From: Roseicella aerolata
GTDB taxonomy: Bacteria; Pseudomonadota; Alphaproteobacteria; Acetobacterales; Acetobacteraceae
Direction: 5' to 3'
NCBI RefSeq assembly: GCF_020523605.1
Contig: NZ_JAJAQI010000034.1
Location: forward strand, 1 to 64,000
DNA: 64,000 nt
Shown here: positions 1 through 9,380 of the stretch, piece by piece
Numbering within the stretch: the first letter of the stretch is position 1
Layout of the letters: the number at the start of each line of letters is the position of its first letter
Notes under the pieces: generated by a model
The model's input: the letters and a program-made list of their open reading frames with translations, nothing else
Database searches by the model: none
Told to the model about the DNA's origin: nothing
Position numbers and translations under genes: made by a program

Positions 1-698
1 CGAGCAGAGGGCGGCGGCAGATCAAGGGGGCTGAGAATGCCAGCGGGAGACATCGGCTCGATATGGTGGCGATGGGCCGGCACCCGGCCCGTTGTGTCGG
101 CCCCGCGCTGATCTGCCTGTTTATTTCGTGTTCAGATTTTTAGCCAGGAATTCATCTCACAGACGGCGTTGGCTGGGTGAGCCGATGCGCGTGCCTGCCG
201 TGGTCAGCGGTGCATGATCTTCTCCCTGATGAGCAGGTGGCGCAGAAAGTCTGCATCGGGGTCTTGCCCTGGCATCACCTGCCCAGGTGCGGTCTTCGGC
301 TGTTGCGGTCGGCAACCCGGTGTCCATACAGGCCGAGCATCCGACAATGCCTTGGCTGCAGATATCAGGCGGCCGCGGGCCGTGGTGATGCGGGGGGGCG
401 GGGCTGCTGCGCCAGCGCCGGGATCGGCCCGGCCAAGGCCGGTGTCATGTCCTTGACCGCCGAGCTGAGATGGCGGGACGCCATCGATCTCCGTCGGACT
501 CCGGCGGGTCGAACCGACCCTGCCTGGGACGGTTGCGCCTGCGTCGCGGCCAGCTTAGTCTCGGCGCCAACGAACATGAATCACAGGGGGCCTCCGTCCC
601 CGTGGCCGGGAAGCGCAAGCGCGATCGGTTCGCGGGATACTGCTTGATCCCTGTGCACGCTTTGGTTTGGTTGACGCAGGGAAACGTCCGAGGAACCA
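1..698. other. Leader region without a supportable gene
   Basis: I see no convincing gene here. Open frames in this stretch have no family resemblance and overlap one another on both strands. A short + frame running in from the window edge ends at a TGA at 32-34 and could be the tail of an upstream gene, but ten residues are not enough to say. Positions 119-150 are relatively AT-rich and may hold promoter sequence for the TRAP genes. Confidence 0.4.
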
Positions 699-1802
699 AT
701 GACCAATCGCGACAAGAATGAGCGTATCGTCCACGAGATCGGCGGCGCGGCGATCCAAAGACGGCATATCATCCGCGCGGGGATGGCGGGCGCGTCGCTC
801 GCCGCGGTGGCCGGCCTCTCGACGGGCGCGCAGGCGCAGAGGGCGGAATTCCGCTTCCGCATGCAGTCCTTCCTCGGGCCGGGCACGACCGAATGGGACG
901 TCCTCGTGCCCCGCTACGTGAAGCGCGTGGCCGAGCTTTCGAACGGGCGCATCCAGATCCAGGCCTTCCCGCCGGGCGCGCTGGTACCGACCTTCGAGAT
1001 GCTGGACGCGGTGGGCAAGGGCGTCGTCGATATCGGCTATGGCGCGCAGGTCTATTGGCGAGGCAAGATCCCCTTCACGCTCTGGACCTGGGGCATCCCC
1101 TTCGCTTTCTCGGCGCTCGACCACTACGACTACCTCTGGCACGAAACCGACCTGCTCGGCATCGTCCGTGCTGCCTTCGCCAAGCACAACGTGCATTTCC
1201 TCGGGCCCATCTATTCCGATGAGTGGGGCGCCACGATGTCGCGGCGGGAGTTGCGCCGGCTCTCCGACTTCAGCGGCGTCAAGATCCGCAGCTTCGGCCT
1301 CGGCGCCGAGATCTGGAAGGCGCAGGGGGCCAGCATCGTCACGGTCCCCGGCGAGGAGCAGTACACCGCGATGTCCACCGGCGTCATCGACGCCTCGAAC
1401 TGGGGCTCGCCGGACGGCTTCGTGGCGGTGAAGCTGCATGAGGTCGCCAAATTCTATCTCGGTCCCTCCATCATCAAATTCGACATGGAGGACCAGTTCA
1501 TGAGCATGCGGGCCTACAACCGCCTGCCGGACGACCTCAAGGCGGTGATGAACCTGGCGACCCGCATCTACGCGGTCGAGCGCGCCACGACGTCCACGAT
1601 CAACAGCGCGAAGGCCGTGGGTATCATGCGACAGGCGGGGGTCAAGTTCGCCGCGCTGCCGCCCGAGGACCTCGACACGATGAAGAAGATCTCGAGCGAG
1701 GCTCTCGAGCGCATGGCGGGGAAGGACGAGGACACGCAGCGCGTGCTCAAGATCATCTCCGACACGCGCGATATCCTCGGCCTGCGCCCTGCCGAGATCT
1801 GA
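699..1802 (+). CDS. dctP: TRAP transporter substrate-binding protein DctP
   Basis: Periplasmic solute receptor of a tripartite ATP-independent periplasmic (TRAP) transporter; it delivers an organic acid-type ligand to the DctQM membrane complex. The 367-residue product begins with an arginine pair (R21-R22) followed by a hydrophobic, Ala/Gly-rich segment and an AQA-type cleavage site near residue 46. This looks like an export signal, possibly Tat, although the twin-arginine consensus is incomplete. The mature part matches the DctP family in length and pattern. A GAGGAA ribosome site lies just before the ATG. dctQ starts about 100 bp downstream and dctM overlaps dctQ, so the three form one operon. 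The ligand cannot be told from sequence, and no catabolic gene is fused or overlapping. Confidence 0.9.
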   Translation: MTNRDKNERIVHEIGGAAIQRRHIIRAGMAGASLAAVAGLSTGAQAQRAEFRFRMQSFLGPGTTEWDVLVPRYVKRVAELSNGRIQIQAFPPGALVPTFEMLDAVGKGVVDIGYGAQVYWRGKIPFTLWTWGIPFAFSALDHYDYLWHETDLLGIVRAAFAKHNVHFLGPIYSDEWGATMSRRELRRLSDFSGVKIRSFGLGAEIWKAQGASIVTVPGEEQYTAMSTGVIDASNWGSPDGFVAVKLHEVAKFYLGPSIIKFDMEDQFMSMRAYNRLPDDLKAVMNLATRIYAVERATTSTINSAKAVGIMRQAGVKFAALPPEDLDTMKKISSEALERMAGKDEDTQRVLKIISDTRDILGLRPAEI

Positions 1803-1902
1803 TCGCGGCTGACCGTTTCGAGACCCCTGCCGCGCAGGCCATCGGGGGCGGCTCTCCGGAGCCGCCTCGCGCTGCGCACGCGCCCTTCCCAAGGATCATG
1901 CA

Positions 1903-2454
1903 ATGAGAGCCTACCGGCTCGCCGTCCAGGCGATCGAGGCGCTGAACGGCGCCATCGGCCGTGTGACGGCCGTCTCCCTCCTCGGCCTGATCGGGTTGGT
2001 TGTCTGGGAGGTGTTCCAGCGCTACGTGCTGCAGGCACCGACCACCTGGAGCAACGAGCTCGTCGGCTATGTCTTCGCCGGGTACATCCTGCTCGGCGGC
2101 GGCTACACGCTGCTGCACCGCGATCACGTGGCGATGGACATCGTCTATGCACGGCTCAGCCCGCGTGCGCAGGCGACGCTCGACGTCCTGACCGCCGGCT
2201 TCGTCATTATCTACTGTGTCGTGCTGCTGCGGGAGACCGCGGTGATGACCTACGAGGCCTGGGAGACCGGGCAGCGCGCCAATTCCGACTGGAGCCCGCC
2301 GCTGTTTCCCGTCTACCTCGTCCTGCCGGTCGGCGCGGCGCTGATCCTGCTGCAAGCACTCGCCAAGCTCGTGCGCGACCTCCACATGGCCTTCACGGGG
2401 CAGGTGCTGCTTCCCGAGCCCAGGAGTATGGCTGGAGAGGAGCCGGCGCTGTGA
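1903..2454 (+). CDS. dctQ: TRAP transporter small permease DctQ
   Basis: Small membrane subunit of the TRAP transporter. The 183-residue protein has four predicted membrane segments (about residues 22-45, 55-73, 95-115 and 135-155). The family-typical VWEVFQRY-like stretch follows the first segment, then a conserved HRDHVAMD motif. An AAGGA ribosome site lies 8 bases before the ATG. Its last codon overlaps the GTG start of dctM in a GTGA junction, so translation is probably coupled. Function follows from family and operon position; it pairs with the large permease and the upstream DctP. Confidence 0.9.
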   Translation: MRAYRLAVQAIEALNGAIGRVTAVSLLGLIGLVVWEVFQRYVLQAPTTWSNELVGYVFAGYILLGGGYTLLHRDHVAMDIVYARLSPRAQATLDVLTAGFVIIYCVVLLRETAVMTYEAWETGQRANSDWSPPLFPVYLVLPVGAALILLQALAKLVRDLHMAFTGQVLLPEPRSMAGEEPAL

Positions 2455-3764
2455 GCATCGAACTCATCACCGTCCTTCTCTTCGGCTCCTTCCTTCTCCT
2501 CATGGTGGCCGGCGTTCCGCTGGTCTTCTCACTCGGCGGCTCCGCGGTCATCGGCACCTACTTCCTGTGGGGGCCGGACGCGCTCTACGCCGTCGGCATC
2601 CGTACCTTCAGCTCGGCCACCAGCTTCGTCCTGCTGGCGATCCCCATGTTCATCTTCATGGGGGCGATGCTCGAGCGCTCCGGGATCGCCAGCGATCTCT
2701 ACGCGATGATGCAGAAATGGCTCGGCGCGGTCCGCGGCGGCCTCGCCGTCGGCACGATCTTCGTCTGCACCATCTTCGCCGCGCTGGTGGGGGTCAGCGG
2801 CGCCGCCACCGTGACCATGGGGCTGGTGGCGCTGCCGTCGATGCTGAACCACAAATACGACAAGGGCATCAGCCTCGGCAGCATTGCCGCCGGCGGCGCG
2901 CTCGGCGTGCTGATCCCGCCCAGCGTCCTCATGATCGTGCTCGGCCTCTACACCAACACCTCGGTCGGGATGCTGTTCATGGGCGGCATCACCGCGGGCC
3001 TCGTGCTCGTCACCCTGTTCACCATCTACATCCTGGTCGTATCCGCCATCTGGCCGCATCTCGGCCCGGCGGTTCCCGAGGACGAGCGCGCGAGCTTTCC
3101 GGAGAAGCTGGCGGCGCTGCGATCGGTCATCCTGCCGATCATGCTGGTCGTGGTCGTGCTCGGCAGCATCATCGCCGGCGCGGCGACGCCGAGCGAGGCG
3201 GCCGGCCTTGGGGCCTTCGGCGCGATGCTCTGCGCCCTCGTGAAGGGGCGGCTGACCTGGGCCACCGTCTACGAGTCCTGCAAGATCACGCTGCGGCTGA
3301 GCTGCATGGTCATGTGGATCGTCTTCGCGGCCGCGATCTTCACCTCGCTCTACGCCGCGGTGGGTGCCGACCAGCTGGTGCGCGACGCGCTGTCCCTGCT
3401 GCCCGGCGGCAGGTGGGGCGTGCTGATCGGCATGCAGGTGATCTGGCTCATCATGGGATGCTTCCTTGATCCCATCGGCATCATGATCCTCACCGCGCCG
3501 CTCTTCTTCCCCATCGCAACCCAGCTTGGCTTCGATCCGGTCTGGCTGGGCGTGCTCTTCGTGGTGAACATGGAAATGGCGTTCCTTACGCCACCCTTCG
3601 GCTTCAACCTTTTCTACATCCGCAGTGTGGCGCCGCCGAATGTGAGCATGGCGGATATCTACCGCTCGGTTGGGCCCTTCGTGGCGCTCCAGGCGCTGGC
3701 GATGGCGCTGATGATCATCTTCCCGGAGCTGATCACCTGGCTTCCCTACACGCTGATGCGCTGA
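2451..3764 (+). CDS. dctM: TRAP transporter large permease DctM
   Basis: Large ion-coupled permease of the TRAP system, 437 residues with about 12 hydrophobic segments over its whole length, the normal size for DctM. Recognisable family stretches include an early FIFMGAMLERSGIA region, a SGAATVTMG region near residue 120, an IPPSVLMIV segment and a TPPFGFNLF segment near the C-terminus. The start is GTG, overlapping the dctQ stop by four bases. It ends the operon; a long repeat-bearing gap separates it from the next gene. Confidence 0.92.
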   Translation: MSIELITVLLFGSFLLLMVAGVPLVFSLGGSAVIGTYFLWGPDALYAVGIRTFSSATSFVLLAIPMFIFMGAMLERSGIASDLYAMMQKWLGAVRGGLAVGTIFVCTIFAALVGVSGAATVTMGLVALPSMLNHKYDKGISLGSIAAGGALGVLIPPSVLMIVLGLYTNTSVGMLFMGGITAGLVLVTLFTIYILVVSAIWPHLGPAVPEDERASFPEKLAALRSVILPIMLVVVVLGSIIAGAATPSEAAGLGAFGAMLCALVKGRLTWATVYESCKITLRLSCMVMWIVFAAAIFTSLYAAVGADQLVRDALSLLPGGRWGVLIGMQVIWLIMGCFLDPIGIMILTAPLFFPIATQLGFDPVWLGVLFVVNMEMAFLTPPFGFNLFYIRSVAPPNVSMADIYRSVGPFVALQALAMALMIIFPELITWLPYTLMR

Positions 3765-4539
3765 CGGCCCCATCCGCCCGGCGCGCCCCGGGCCAAGTCG
3801 GGCGGAGGTCGCGATGGTCGCAGCTGGGCCTTGGTGCATCCCGTCGGATGCGCCCCGGGATTGGATCGTCGCCAAGGGCATGGCGGCCGATCTTCGGCGT
3901 CGACGTGCCGGGCGCTGCCAAAATTGGGACGGCGAGTGCTCGCAAAGCTGCTCATGCAGCGGGATCCACCGAAGCGGGTCGGCCGGGAGCGTCAGCAATC
4001 GGGCTTTCTCCTGAGATTCGGGGGCAAGTTCCGTGAGAGGACCGGCAGCCCCGCTGGCCGCAGCAGCATGGCAGGCGGCGAAGCGCTTGCGCCGCTGGCC
4101 GCGCCAGGCCCGGCGCAGGCCGGCATGATGCGGGCCCGCAGGGCTAGCGCCTGTGCCGTCCCGCCCCCCAGCCTGGCGCGGTCAACCGCGGTCAGGCTGA
4201 TTGGAACACCATGCGGGCTGGGCATCGGCGCCTCCCGGCCAAGCGGCCGCACTACAGCGGATCGCGTTCCTGTCTGAACGCCCATCCGCTGGTGCTCTTT
4301 GCTTTTCGAGCAGAGCCTCGCTCCCGGGCGTTCACGCCCGTCCGCGATCTGCTCTATCCCAGTCCGCAACTCGTGCCCGGCCAGATCAGGCGGATGCCGC
4401 AGGCCTGGCGCCCGGGTGAACCGCTGTTCAGCATGTGCTAACTGATCCCGTCTAGGATCGGCTGCACCACCCGCGGGGCAAAACGCGACCGCCTACTTTG
4501 CAATCCGGTTTTCCGGATGTCGCAGCGGAGATGCCGATC
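3765..4539. other. Gene-poor gap with a possible transposase relic and one R1 repeat
   Basis: No intact gene is supported between dctM and fabI. On the minus strand, around 4080-4215, a short frame reads ISLTAVDRARL followed by LALRARI. This resembles the first residues of IS630-type transposases, but it decays at once and I treat it as a weak hint only. Positions 4252-4357 carry one copy of repeat family R1. The rest is GC-rich sequence without recognisable coding. Confidence 0.4.
4252..4357 (+). repeat. Interspersed repeat R1, copy a
   Basis: About 105 bp. It opens with CTACAGCGGATCGCGTTC and closes with TCCGCGATCTGCTCTA, so its ends are inverted relatives of one another. The first third folds as a hairpin: AGCGGAT-GCGTTC pairs with GAACGC-ATCCGCT. 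The middle holds GGTGCTC and TCGAGCAGAG, then GGGCGTTCACGCCC. Close relatives lie at 19797-19962, 21354-21454, 21506-21610 and 44580-44692. Confidence 0.85.
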
Positions 4540-5367
4540 ATGCCCCAGTCAACCGAATTTCGCGACCCATTGCCGCGAGTCTGGGATCCTGCATCCCGCA
4601 TCGGCGACATGCTGCACGGCAAGCGCGGGTTGGTCGTCGGGATCGCGAATGATCAGAGCATTGCCTATGGATGCGCCGCGAAGCTGCGCGCCTTCGGTGC
4701 CGATCTCGCCATCACCTACTTGAATGCGAAGGCGGAGCGCGTGGTCCGACCTCTGGGCATGGATCTGGGCGCAGACCTGATCCTGCCTCTCGATGTCGAG
4801 CAGCCAGGCCAGATGCAAGCCGTTTTCGATCGGATCGGCGACGCCTGGGGCGGGCTCGATTTCGTCATTCATTCCATTGCCTTTGCGCCCCGCGCGGATC
4901 TGCATGGACGCGTCGTTGATGTCTCGCTTGATGGCTTCCAGCAGGCCATGCGCGTCTCCTGCTACTCCTTCATCGAGATGGCACGGCTCGCCGAGCCGTT
5001 GATGCGCCCGGGCGGCAGCCTCGTCACCATGTCCTATTACGGAGCGGACAAGGTTGTCGGGAACTACAACCTCATGGGACCGGTCAAGGCGGCGCTGGAG
5101 GCGAGCGTGCGCTACCTCGCCCATGATCTGGCGCCGCGCGGCATCCGCACCTATGCCGTCTCGCCCGGCCCGCTGAGGACCCGCGCCGCGGGCGGCATCG
5201 CCCGTTTCGACGACCTGGTCGAGAGCGCCGTCCAGCGCGCGCCGGCACGTCGCCTGGTCGATATCGCAGAGGTCGGGCGGGTCGTCGCCTTCCTGGTCGG
5301 CGGCGCCGCCTCCGGGATAACCGGCGACACGATCTTCGTGGATGGCGGCCTGCACAACGTCGCTTGA
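4540..5367 (+). CDS. fabI: Enoyl-ACP reductase FabI-like (NADH-dependent SDR)
   Basis: Short-chain dehydrogenase of the FabI group, reducing enoyl-ACP (or here perhaps enoyl-CoA) with NAD(P)H. Counting from the ATG at 4540, the protein has 275 residues. The divergent FabI nucleotide motif GIANDQSIA is at about 34-42, and the catalytic pair Y176-x6-K183 follows the MSYYGADK segment; this spacing is FabI-specific. The C-terminal ITGDTIFVDGG is also typical. The 4540 ATG is preferred because GCGGAG lies nine bases upstream; an in-frame TTG at 4498 would add 14 residues. It is the first gene of an acyl-CoA/acyl-phosphate operon, so it may act in that pathway rather than in housekeeping fatty acid synthesis. 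Confidence 0.87.
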   Translation: MPQSTEFRDPLPRVWDPASRIGDMLHGKRGLVVGIANDQSIAYGCAAKLRAFGADLAITYLNAKAERVVRPLGMDLGADLILPLDVEQPGQMQAVFDRIGDAWGGLDFVIHSIAFAPRADLHGRVVDVSLDGFQQAMRVSCYSFIEMARLAEPLMRPGGSLVTMSYYGADKVVGNYNLMGPVKAALEASVRYLAHDLAPRGIRTYAVSPGPLRTRAAGGIARFDDLVESAVQRAPARRLVDIAEVGRVVAFLVGGAASGITGDTIFVDGGLHNVA

Positions 5368-5384
5368 ACCGGAGGCATTCCAGC

Positions 5385-6038
5385 ATGCGCAGAAGCATCA
5401 GCGCGGCCGAGGCAGCCGCCATGATCCCGGACGGAGCCAGGCTGATGATCGCTGGCTTCGTCGCCGTCGGTTCTCCGGAGCGGATCATCGACGCGCTGGT
5501 CGCGCGCGGCGCGCGCGACCTCACCGTCATCGCCAATGATACGGCGCGGCCCGGTCTCGGCATCGGCAAATTGGTCGAGGCGGGCTGCGTCGCCCGCGCG
5601 ATCGTCTCCCATATCGGCACCAACCCGGTGACGCAGAAGAAGATGCTGGCAGGTGAGCTCGAGGTGGAGCTGGTGCCGCAGGGGACGCTGGCCGAGCGCG
5701 TTCGCGCCGGCGGCGCCGGCCTCGGCGGCGTGCTGACGCCGACCGGCCTCGGCACGCTCGCTGCCGAAGGCAAGCAGGTGATCGAGGTCGAAGGCCGGCC
5801 CTACCTCCTCGAGACGCCGCTGCGGGCCGATTTCGCGCTGCTGCATGCGCAGGAAGCCGATCACGAGTTCAATCTGACCTACAGGCTGACGGCGACGAAC
5901 TTCAATCCGCTGATGGCCATGGCGGCGGAATGCGTCATCGCAGAGGCGGTGGAGACCGTGCCGGTCGGCGTCATCCCGCCCGATGCCGTGCGGACGCCGG
6001 GCCTCCTGGTCGACCATCTCCTGGAAAGGGCGCACTGA
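5385..6038 (+). CDS. 3-oxoacid-type CoA-transferase, subunit A
   Basis: Alpha subunit of a class I CoA-transferase (AtoD/ScoA group), which moves CoA between an acyl-CoA and a carboxylate. The 217-residue form starting at the ATG at 5385 has a GGAGG ribosome site ten bases upstream; a TTG at 5364 overlapping the fabI stop is less likely. Family features seen are the DGARLMIAGF start, the ASP/SPERIIDAL helix, a LVEAG and IGTNP pair, LVPQGTLAERVRAGGAG, and the C-terminal NFNPLMAMAA. Its stop overlaps the ATG of subunit B (TGATG), as expected for a heteromeric enzyme made in equal amounts. Confidence 0.92.
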   Translation: MRRSISAAEAAAMIPDGARLMIAGFVAVGSPERIIDALVARGARDLTVIANDTARPGLGIGKLVEAGCVARAIVSHIGTNPVTQKKMLAGELEVELVPQGTLAERVRAGGAGLGGVLTPTGLGTLAAEGKQVIEVEGRPYLLETPLRADFALLHAQEADHEFNLTYRLTATNFNPLMAMAAECVIAEAVETVPVGVIPPDAVRTPGLLVDHLLERAH

Positions 6039-6712
6039 TGGACGCCAGGGAGATGATCGCGCGGCGTGCCGCACTGGAACTGCGCGACCGCACCCTCGTC
6101 AATCTCGGCATCGGCCTCCCGACGCTCGTGGCACGCTTCGTGCCGCACGGCCTGCGCGTGGCCTTCCAGAGCGAGAACGGCATCCTGGGCTTCGGCGCCC
6201 GCCCGCCCGAGGGCATGGAGGACCCGAACCTCACCGATGCCGGCGGCGGCTTCATCAGTGCCGAGCCGGGCGCCGCCAGCTTCGACAGCGCCATGTCCTT
6301 CGCGCTGATCCGTGGCGGGCATCTCGACATGACGGTCCTGGGCGGCCTGCAGGTGGATGCGGCGGGCCGGCTGGCGAACTGGATGGTGCCCGGCCAGCTC
6401 GTCCCCGGCATGGGCGGCGCCATGGACCTCGTCACCGGCGCGCGCCGCGTCATCGTCGCCATGCAGCATGCCGCGCGCGGCGAGTCGAAGATCGTGCCCA
6501 GGCTGAGCCTGCCGCCGACCTCCGAGCGGCGTGTCAGCCTGGTCATCACCGACCTGGCAGTCATCCAGCCGACGCCGGAAGGGCTGCTCCTGCGCGAGCG
6601 CGCGCCCGGCATTCCCGTCATGGCGATCATCGCTGCCACCGCCGCCCCGCTGATTATCCCGGGCGAGGTACCGGAAATGCCCCTGGACGGCCCCGCGCGG
6701 GCGGCCGCTTGA
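6038..6712 (+). CDS. 3-oxoacid-type CoA-transferase, subunit B
   Basis: Beta subunit, 224 residues, carrying the active-site SENG motif (in QSENGILG, about residues 47-54) whose glutamate forms the acyl-glutamyl intermediate. It also has the glycine-rich GGFISAEPGAASFDSAMSF region and VTGARRVIVAMQH. The ATG overlaps the stop of subunit A. Family members act on acetoacetate, 3-oxoadipate or short-chain acids; the surrounding phosphotransacylase/kinase genes suggest short-chain fatty acids or ketone bodies, but the substrate is inferred. Confidence 0.92.
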   Translation: MDAREMIARRAALELRDRTLVNLGIGLPTLVARFVPHGLRVAFQSENGILGFGARPPEGMEDPNLTDAGGGFISAEPGAASFDSAMSFALIRGGHLDMTVLGGLQVDAAGRLANWMVPGQLVPGMGGAMDLVTGARRVIVAMQHAARGESKIVPRLSLPPTSERRVSLVITDLAVIQPTPEGLLLRERAPGIPVMAIIAATAAPLIIPGEVPEMPLDGPARAAA

Positions 6713-6730
6713 GGCGGGAGGAAAGGCACC

Positions 6731-8146
6731 ATGGACAAGCGAGTGCTGGTCGGCCATTGCTGGGACGAGTTGCGGCCCGGCCAGAGCGCAAGGCTGGAGC
6801 GCGCCTGCACCGCGAACGACCTGCTGGTCTTCGCGCATGCCTCGGGCAACCACAATCCGCTGAACCTGCCCGGCCTCAACGAGGCGGAAGAGGAGCGCGA
6901 GCCGATCGCGCCGAGCATGTGGGGCGGGTCCCTCTTCTCCGCCGTGCTCGGCAACCTGCTGCCCGGCCCGGGGACCGTCTATCTCGGCCAGACGCTGCGC
7001 TTCCATGAGCGGGCGCATCCCGGCGACATGCTGGTGGCGGAGGTGACGGTACGCGCCAAGCGGCCGGGCCGCGTGGCCGAGCTCGACTGCCGGCTCACGC
7101 GGAGCGACGGGACGCTGATCGCCGAGGGCATCGCCGAAGTCCTTGCGCCGGAGCGGCCCGTCATTGCCGAGGATGTCGTGCTGCCGGACCTGGCACTGCG
7201 GCGCCGCGGCAAGTTCGACCGCCTGCTCGCCGCCTGCCGCGGCCTGCCGGCCATGCCCACCGCGGTGGTCGCGCCGACGGACGAGCCCTCGCTCGCAGGC
7301 GCGCGGGAGGCGGTGCAGGAAGGCCTGATCGAACCCCTGCTCGTGGGACCGGCCGCGGCAATCCGCGCCGTGGCCGCGCGCATCGGCTGGGACCTGGCCG
7401 GCGCCCGGATCGAGGACGTCGCCGATCCGCATGCTGCGCCCGCGCGTGCCGTCGCCATGGTGCATGAGGGCGCCGCCCAGGCGATCATGAAGGGCAACAT
7501 CCATTCCGACGAGGTGCTGCACCACGTGACCAGGGCGGAAGGCGGGCTCCGTGCCGGCCGGCGCATCAGCCATGCCTTCGTGCTCGACGTGCCGGGACGG
7601 GAGGGGCTGCTGCTGGTCACCGATGCGGCCATCAATATCCTGCCGGATCTCAAGACCAAGGCCGACATCATCCAGAATGCGATCGACCTGTCGCACGCCA
7701 TCGGCCTGCAGCAGCCCCGCGTGGGCATCCTCTCCGCGGTCGAGACGATCAACCCCGCCATCCCCTCCACCCTCGATGCCGCCATCCTCGCCAAGATGGC
7801 GGATCGCGGGCAGATCACCGGCGGGCTGGTGGACGGGCCGCTGGCGATGGACAATGCGGTGGATCTCGGCGCGGCCCGCATCAAGGGCATTGCCTCGGAG
7901 GTTGCCGGCCGCGCCGACGTGCTGGTCGCGCCGAACCTCGAGGCCGGCAACATGCTCGCCAAGCAACTCGTCTTCCTCTCGGGCGCGGAGACGGCGGGGC
8001 TCGTCGTCGGTGCGCGGGTCCCAGTGATGCTCACCAGCCGTGCCGACGACGCGCAGGCCCGGCTGATGTCGGCCGCCCTTGCCGTGCTGTTCAGCCACTG
8101 GCGCAGAAGCCGGGGATCGTGCCCCGCGGCCGGGAGGGCCGCATGA
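6731..8146 (+). CDS. Fusion of MaoC-like hydratase and phosphate acetyl/butyryltransferase
   Basis: Two-domain protein of 471 residues. Residues 1-150 form a MaoC hot-dog domain with the catalytic-loop pattern FAHASGNHNPLN near 35-46, suggesting (R)-enoyl-CoA hydratase activity. Residues 165-460 form a phosphotransacylase of the Pta/Ptb family, with MVHEGAAQAIMKGNIHSDE, TDAAINILPDL and DGPLAMDNAV. This fusion is a known proteobacterial architecture. It could hydrate an enoyl-CoA and convert acyl-CoA to acyl-phosphate for the kinase encoded next. A GGGAGGAAAGG ribosome site precedes the ATG, and its stop overlaps the kinase start (ATGA). Confidence 0.92.
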   Translation: MDKRVLVGHCWDELRPGQSARLERACTANDLLVFAHASGNHNPLNLPGLNEAEEEREPIAPSMWGGSLFSAVLGNLLPGPGTVYLGQTLRFHERAHPGDMLVAEVTVRAKRPGRVAELDCRLTRSDGTLIAEGIAEVLAPERPVIAEDVVLPDLALRRRGKFDRLLAACRGLPAMPTAVVAPTDEPSLAGAREAVQEGLIEPLLVGPAAAIRAVAARIGWDLAGARIEDVADPHAAPARAVAMVHEGAAQAIMKGNIHSDEVLHHVTRAEGGLRAGRRISHAFVLDVPGREGLLLVTDAAINILPDLKTKADIIQNAIDLSHAIGLQQPRVGILSAVETINPAIPSTLDAAILAKMADRGQITGGLVDGPLAMDNAVDLGAARIKGIASEVAGRADVLVAPNLEAGNMLAKQLVFLSGAETAGLVVGARVPVMLTSRADDAQARLMSAALAVLFSHWRRSRGSCPAAGRAA

Positions 8147-9339
8147 GCGACCTCATCCTGGTCCTGAATGCCGGCTCCTCCTCGATCAAGTTCGAGGTCT
8201 TCGAAGGATCGGCGCTGCGCCTCCTCTGGTTGGGCCAGATGGAAGGCATCGGCGCCGCGCCGCATTTACTTGTCCGCGATGCCGCCCGTCGCAGCCTCGC
8301 CGACCGGCGCTGGACGACGGATGACGCGCCCGGGGACCATGCGGCTGCGCTCGGTATCATCATGGACTGGCTGAAGGGCGTCATGACGGGCCGGCGGGTC
8401 TCGTCCATTGGCCACCGGGTCGTGCATGGCGGTCCCGACTTCGCGGCGCCGGTCGTGATCACCGCGGCGGTGCTGCGCCGCCTGGAGGCTCTGGTCGCTC
8501 TCGCGCCGCTGCACCAGCCGCACAACCTGGCCGGGATCCGGGCGGCCATGGAGCATTTCCCCGGCGTGCCGCAGGTGGCCTGCTTCGACACCGCCTTCCA
8601 CCGCGGCCATCCCTGGGAGGCGGACAGCTTCGCCCTCCCGGTCGAGTTCTACGACCGCGGCATCCGGCGATACGGTTTCCACGGCCTGTCCTACGAATAC
8701 ATCGCGCGACGCCTGGCAGCCGAGGATCCGGCGCTCGGGCGCGGTCGCCTCGTCGTCGCCCATCTCGGCAATGGCGCGTCGCTCTGCGCCATTCGCGACG
8801 GCCGGAGCCTGGACAGCACCATGGGCTTCACCGCGCTCGACGGCGTGCCGATGGGCACGCGCTGCGGCCAGATCGACCCGGGCGTGGTGCTGCACCTGAT
8901 GCAGGCCGAGGGCATGACGCCCGCCGAGGTCGCCCGGCTTCTCTACAAGGAGAGCGGTCTGAAGGGCCTCTCGGGCCTCAGCCAGGACGTGCGGGATCTC
9001 GAGGCCAGCGACCGGCCCGAGGCGTCGCGCGCCCTGTCCTACTTCGCCTGGCGTGTCCGGCGCGAGATCGGCGGCATGGCCGCGGTGCTGGGTGGGCTCG
9101 ACGCGCTCGTCTTCACCGCCGGCATCGGGGAGAACGCGGCGGGACTGCGGGCGAGGATCTGCGACGGCCTCGGCTTCCTCGGCATCAGCCTCGATCCGCA
9201 GCGGAACGCCAGGGGGGCGGCGGAGATCTCCGCGACTGCCACAGCCGTCAAGGTCCTGGTCCGCCACACCGATGAGGAACGGATGATCGCCGAGCACGTG
9301 CTGGCCACCCTGGCCGCCGGCCATGCTGCCGCTGCCTGA
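8143..9339 (+). CDS. ackA: Acetate/butyrate-type kinase
   Basis: Acyl-phosphate kinase, 398 residues, of the acetate kinase family. It opens with VLNAGSSSIKFE (phosphate-binding loop) and has GHRVVHGG, HLGNGASLCAI, FTALDGVPMGTRCGQIDPG and FTAGIGENA, all in the usual order. It would turn the acyl-phosphate made by the upstream transacylase into a free acid plus ATP. The ATG at 8143 overlaps the preceding stop; an upstream in-frame start at 8119 would lie wholly inside the previous gene and is less likely. Whether it prefers acetate, propionate or butyrate cannot be read directly. Confidence 0.92.
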   Translation: MSDLILVLNAGSSSIKFEVFEGSALRLLWLGQMEGIGAAPHLLVRDAARRSLADRRWTTDDAPGDHAAALGIIMDWLKGVMTGRRVSSIGHRVVHGGPDFAAPVVITAAVLRRLEALVALAPLHQPHNLAGIRAAMEHFPGVPQVACFDTAFHRGHPWEADSFALPVEFYDRGIRRYGFHGLSYEYIARRLAAEDPALGRGRLVVAHLGNGASLCAIRDGRSLDSTMGFTALDGVPMGTRCGQIDPGVVLHLMQAEGMTPAEVARLLYKESGLKGLSGLSQDVRDLEASDRPEASRALSYFAWRVRREIGGMAAVLGGLDALVFTAGIGENAAGLRARICDGLGFLGISLDPQRNARGAAEISATATAVKVLVRHTDEERMIAEHVLATLAAGHAAAA

Positions 9340-9380
9340 CGGACATCCGAAGCTGCGCGAACCCGATACAGAGGCGTCCC

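Noticed and set aside
4080-4215. Possible IS630-type transposase fragment on the minus strand
   Set aside because: Only about 20 residues look right (ISLTAVDRARL, LALRARI) before similarity disappears; not enough for a feature.
5879-8098. A 739-codon minus-strand frame over the CoA-transferase and MaoC-Pta genes
   Set aside because: Antisense shadow; the plus-strand genes overlap in a normal operon.
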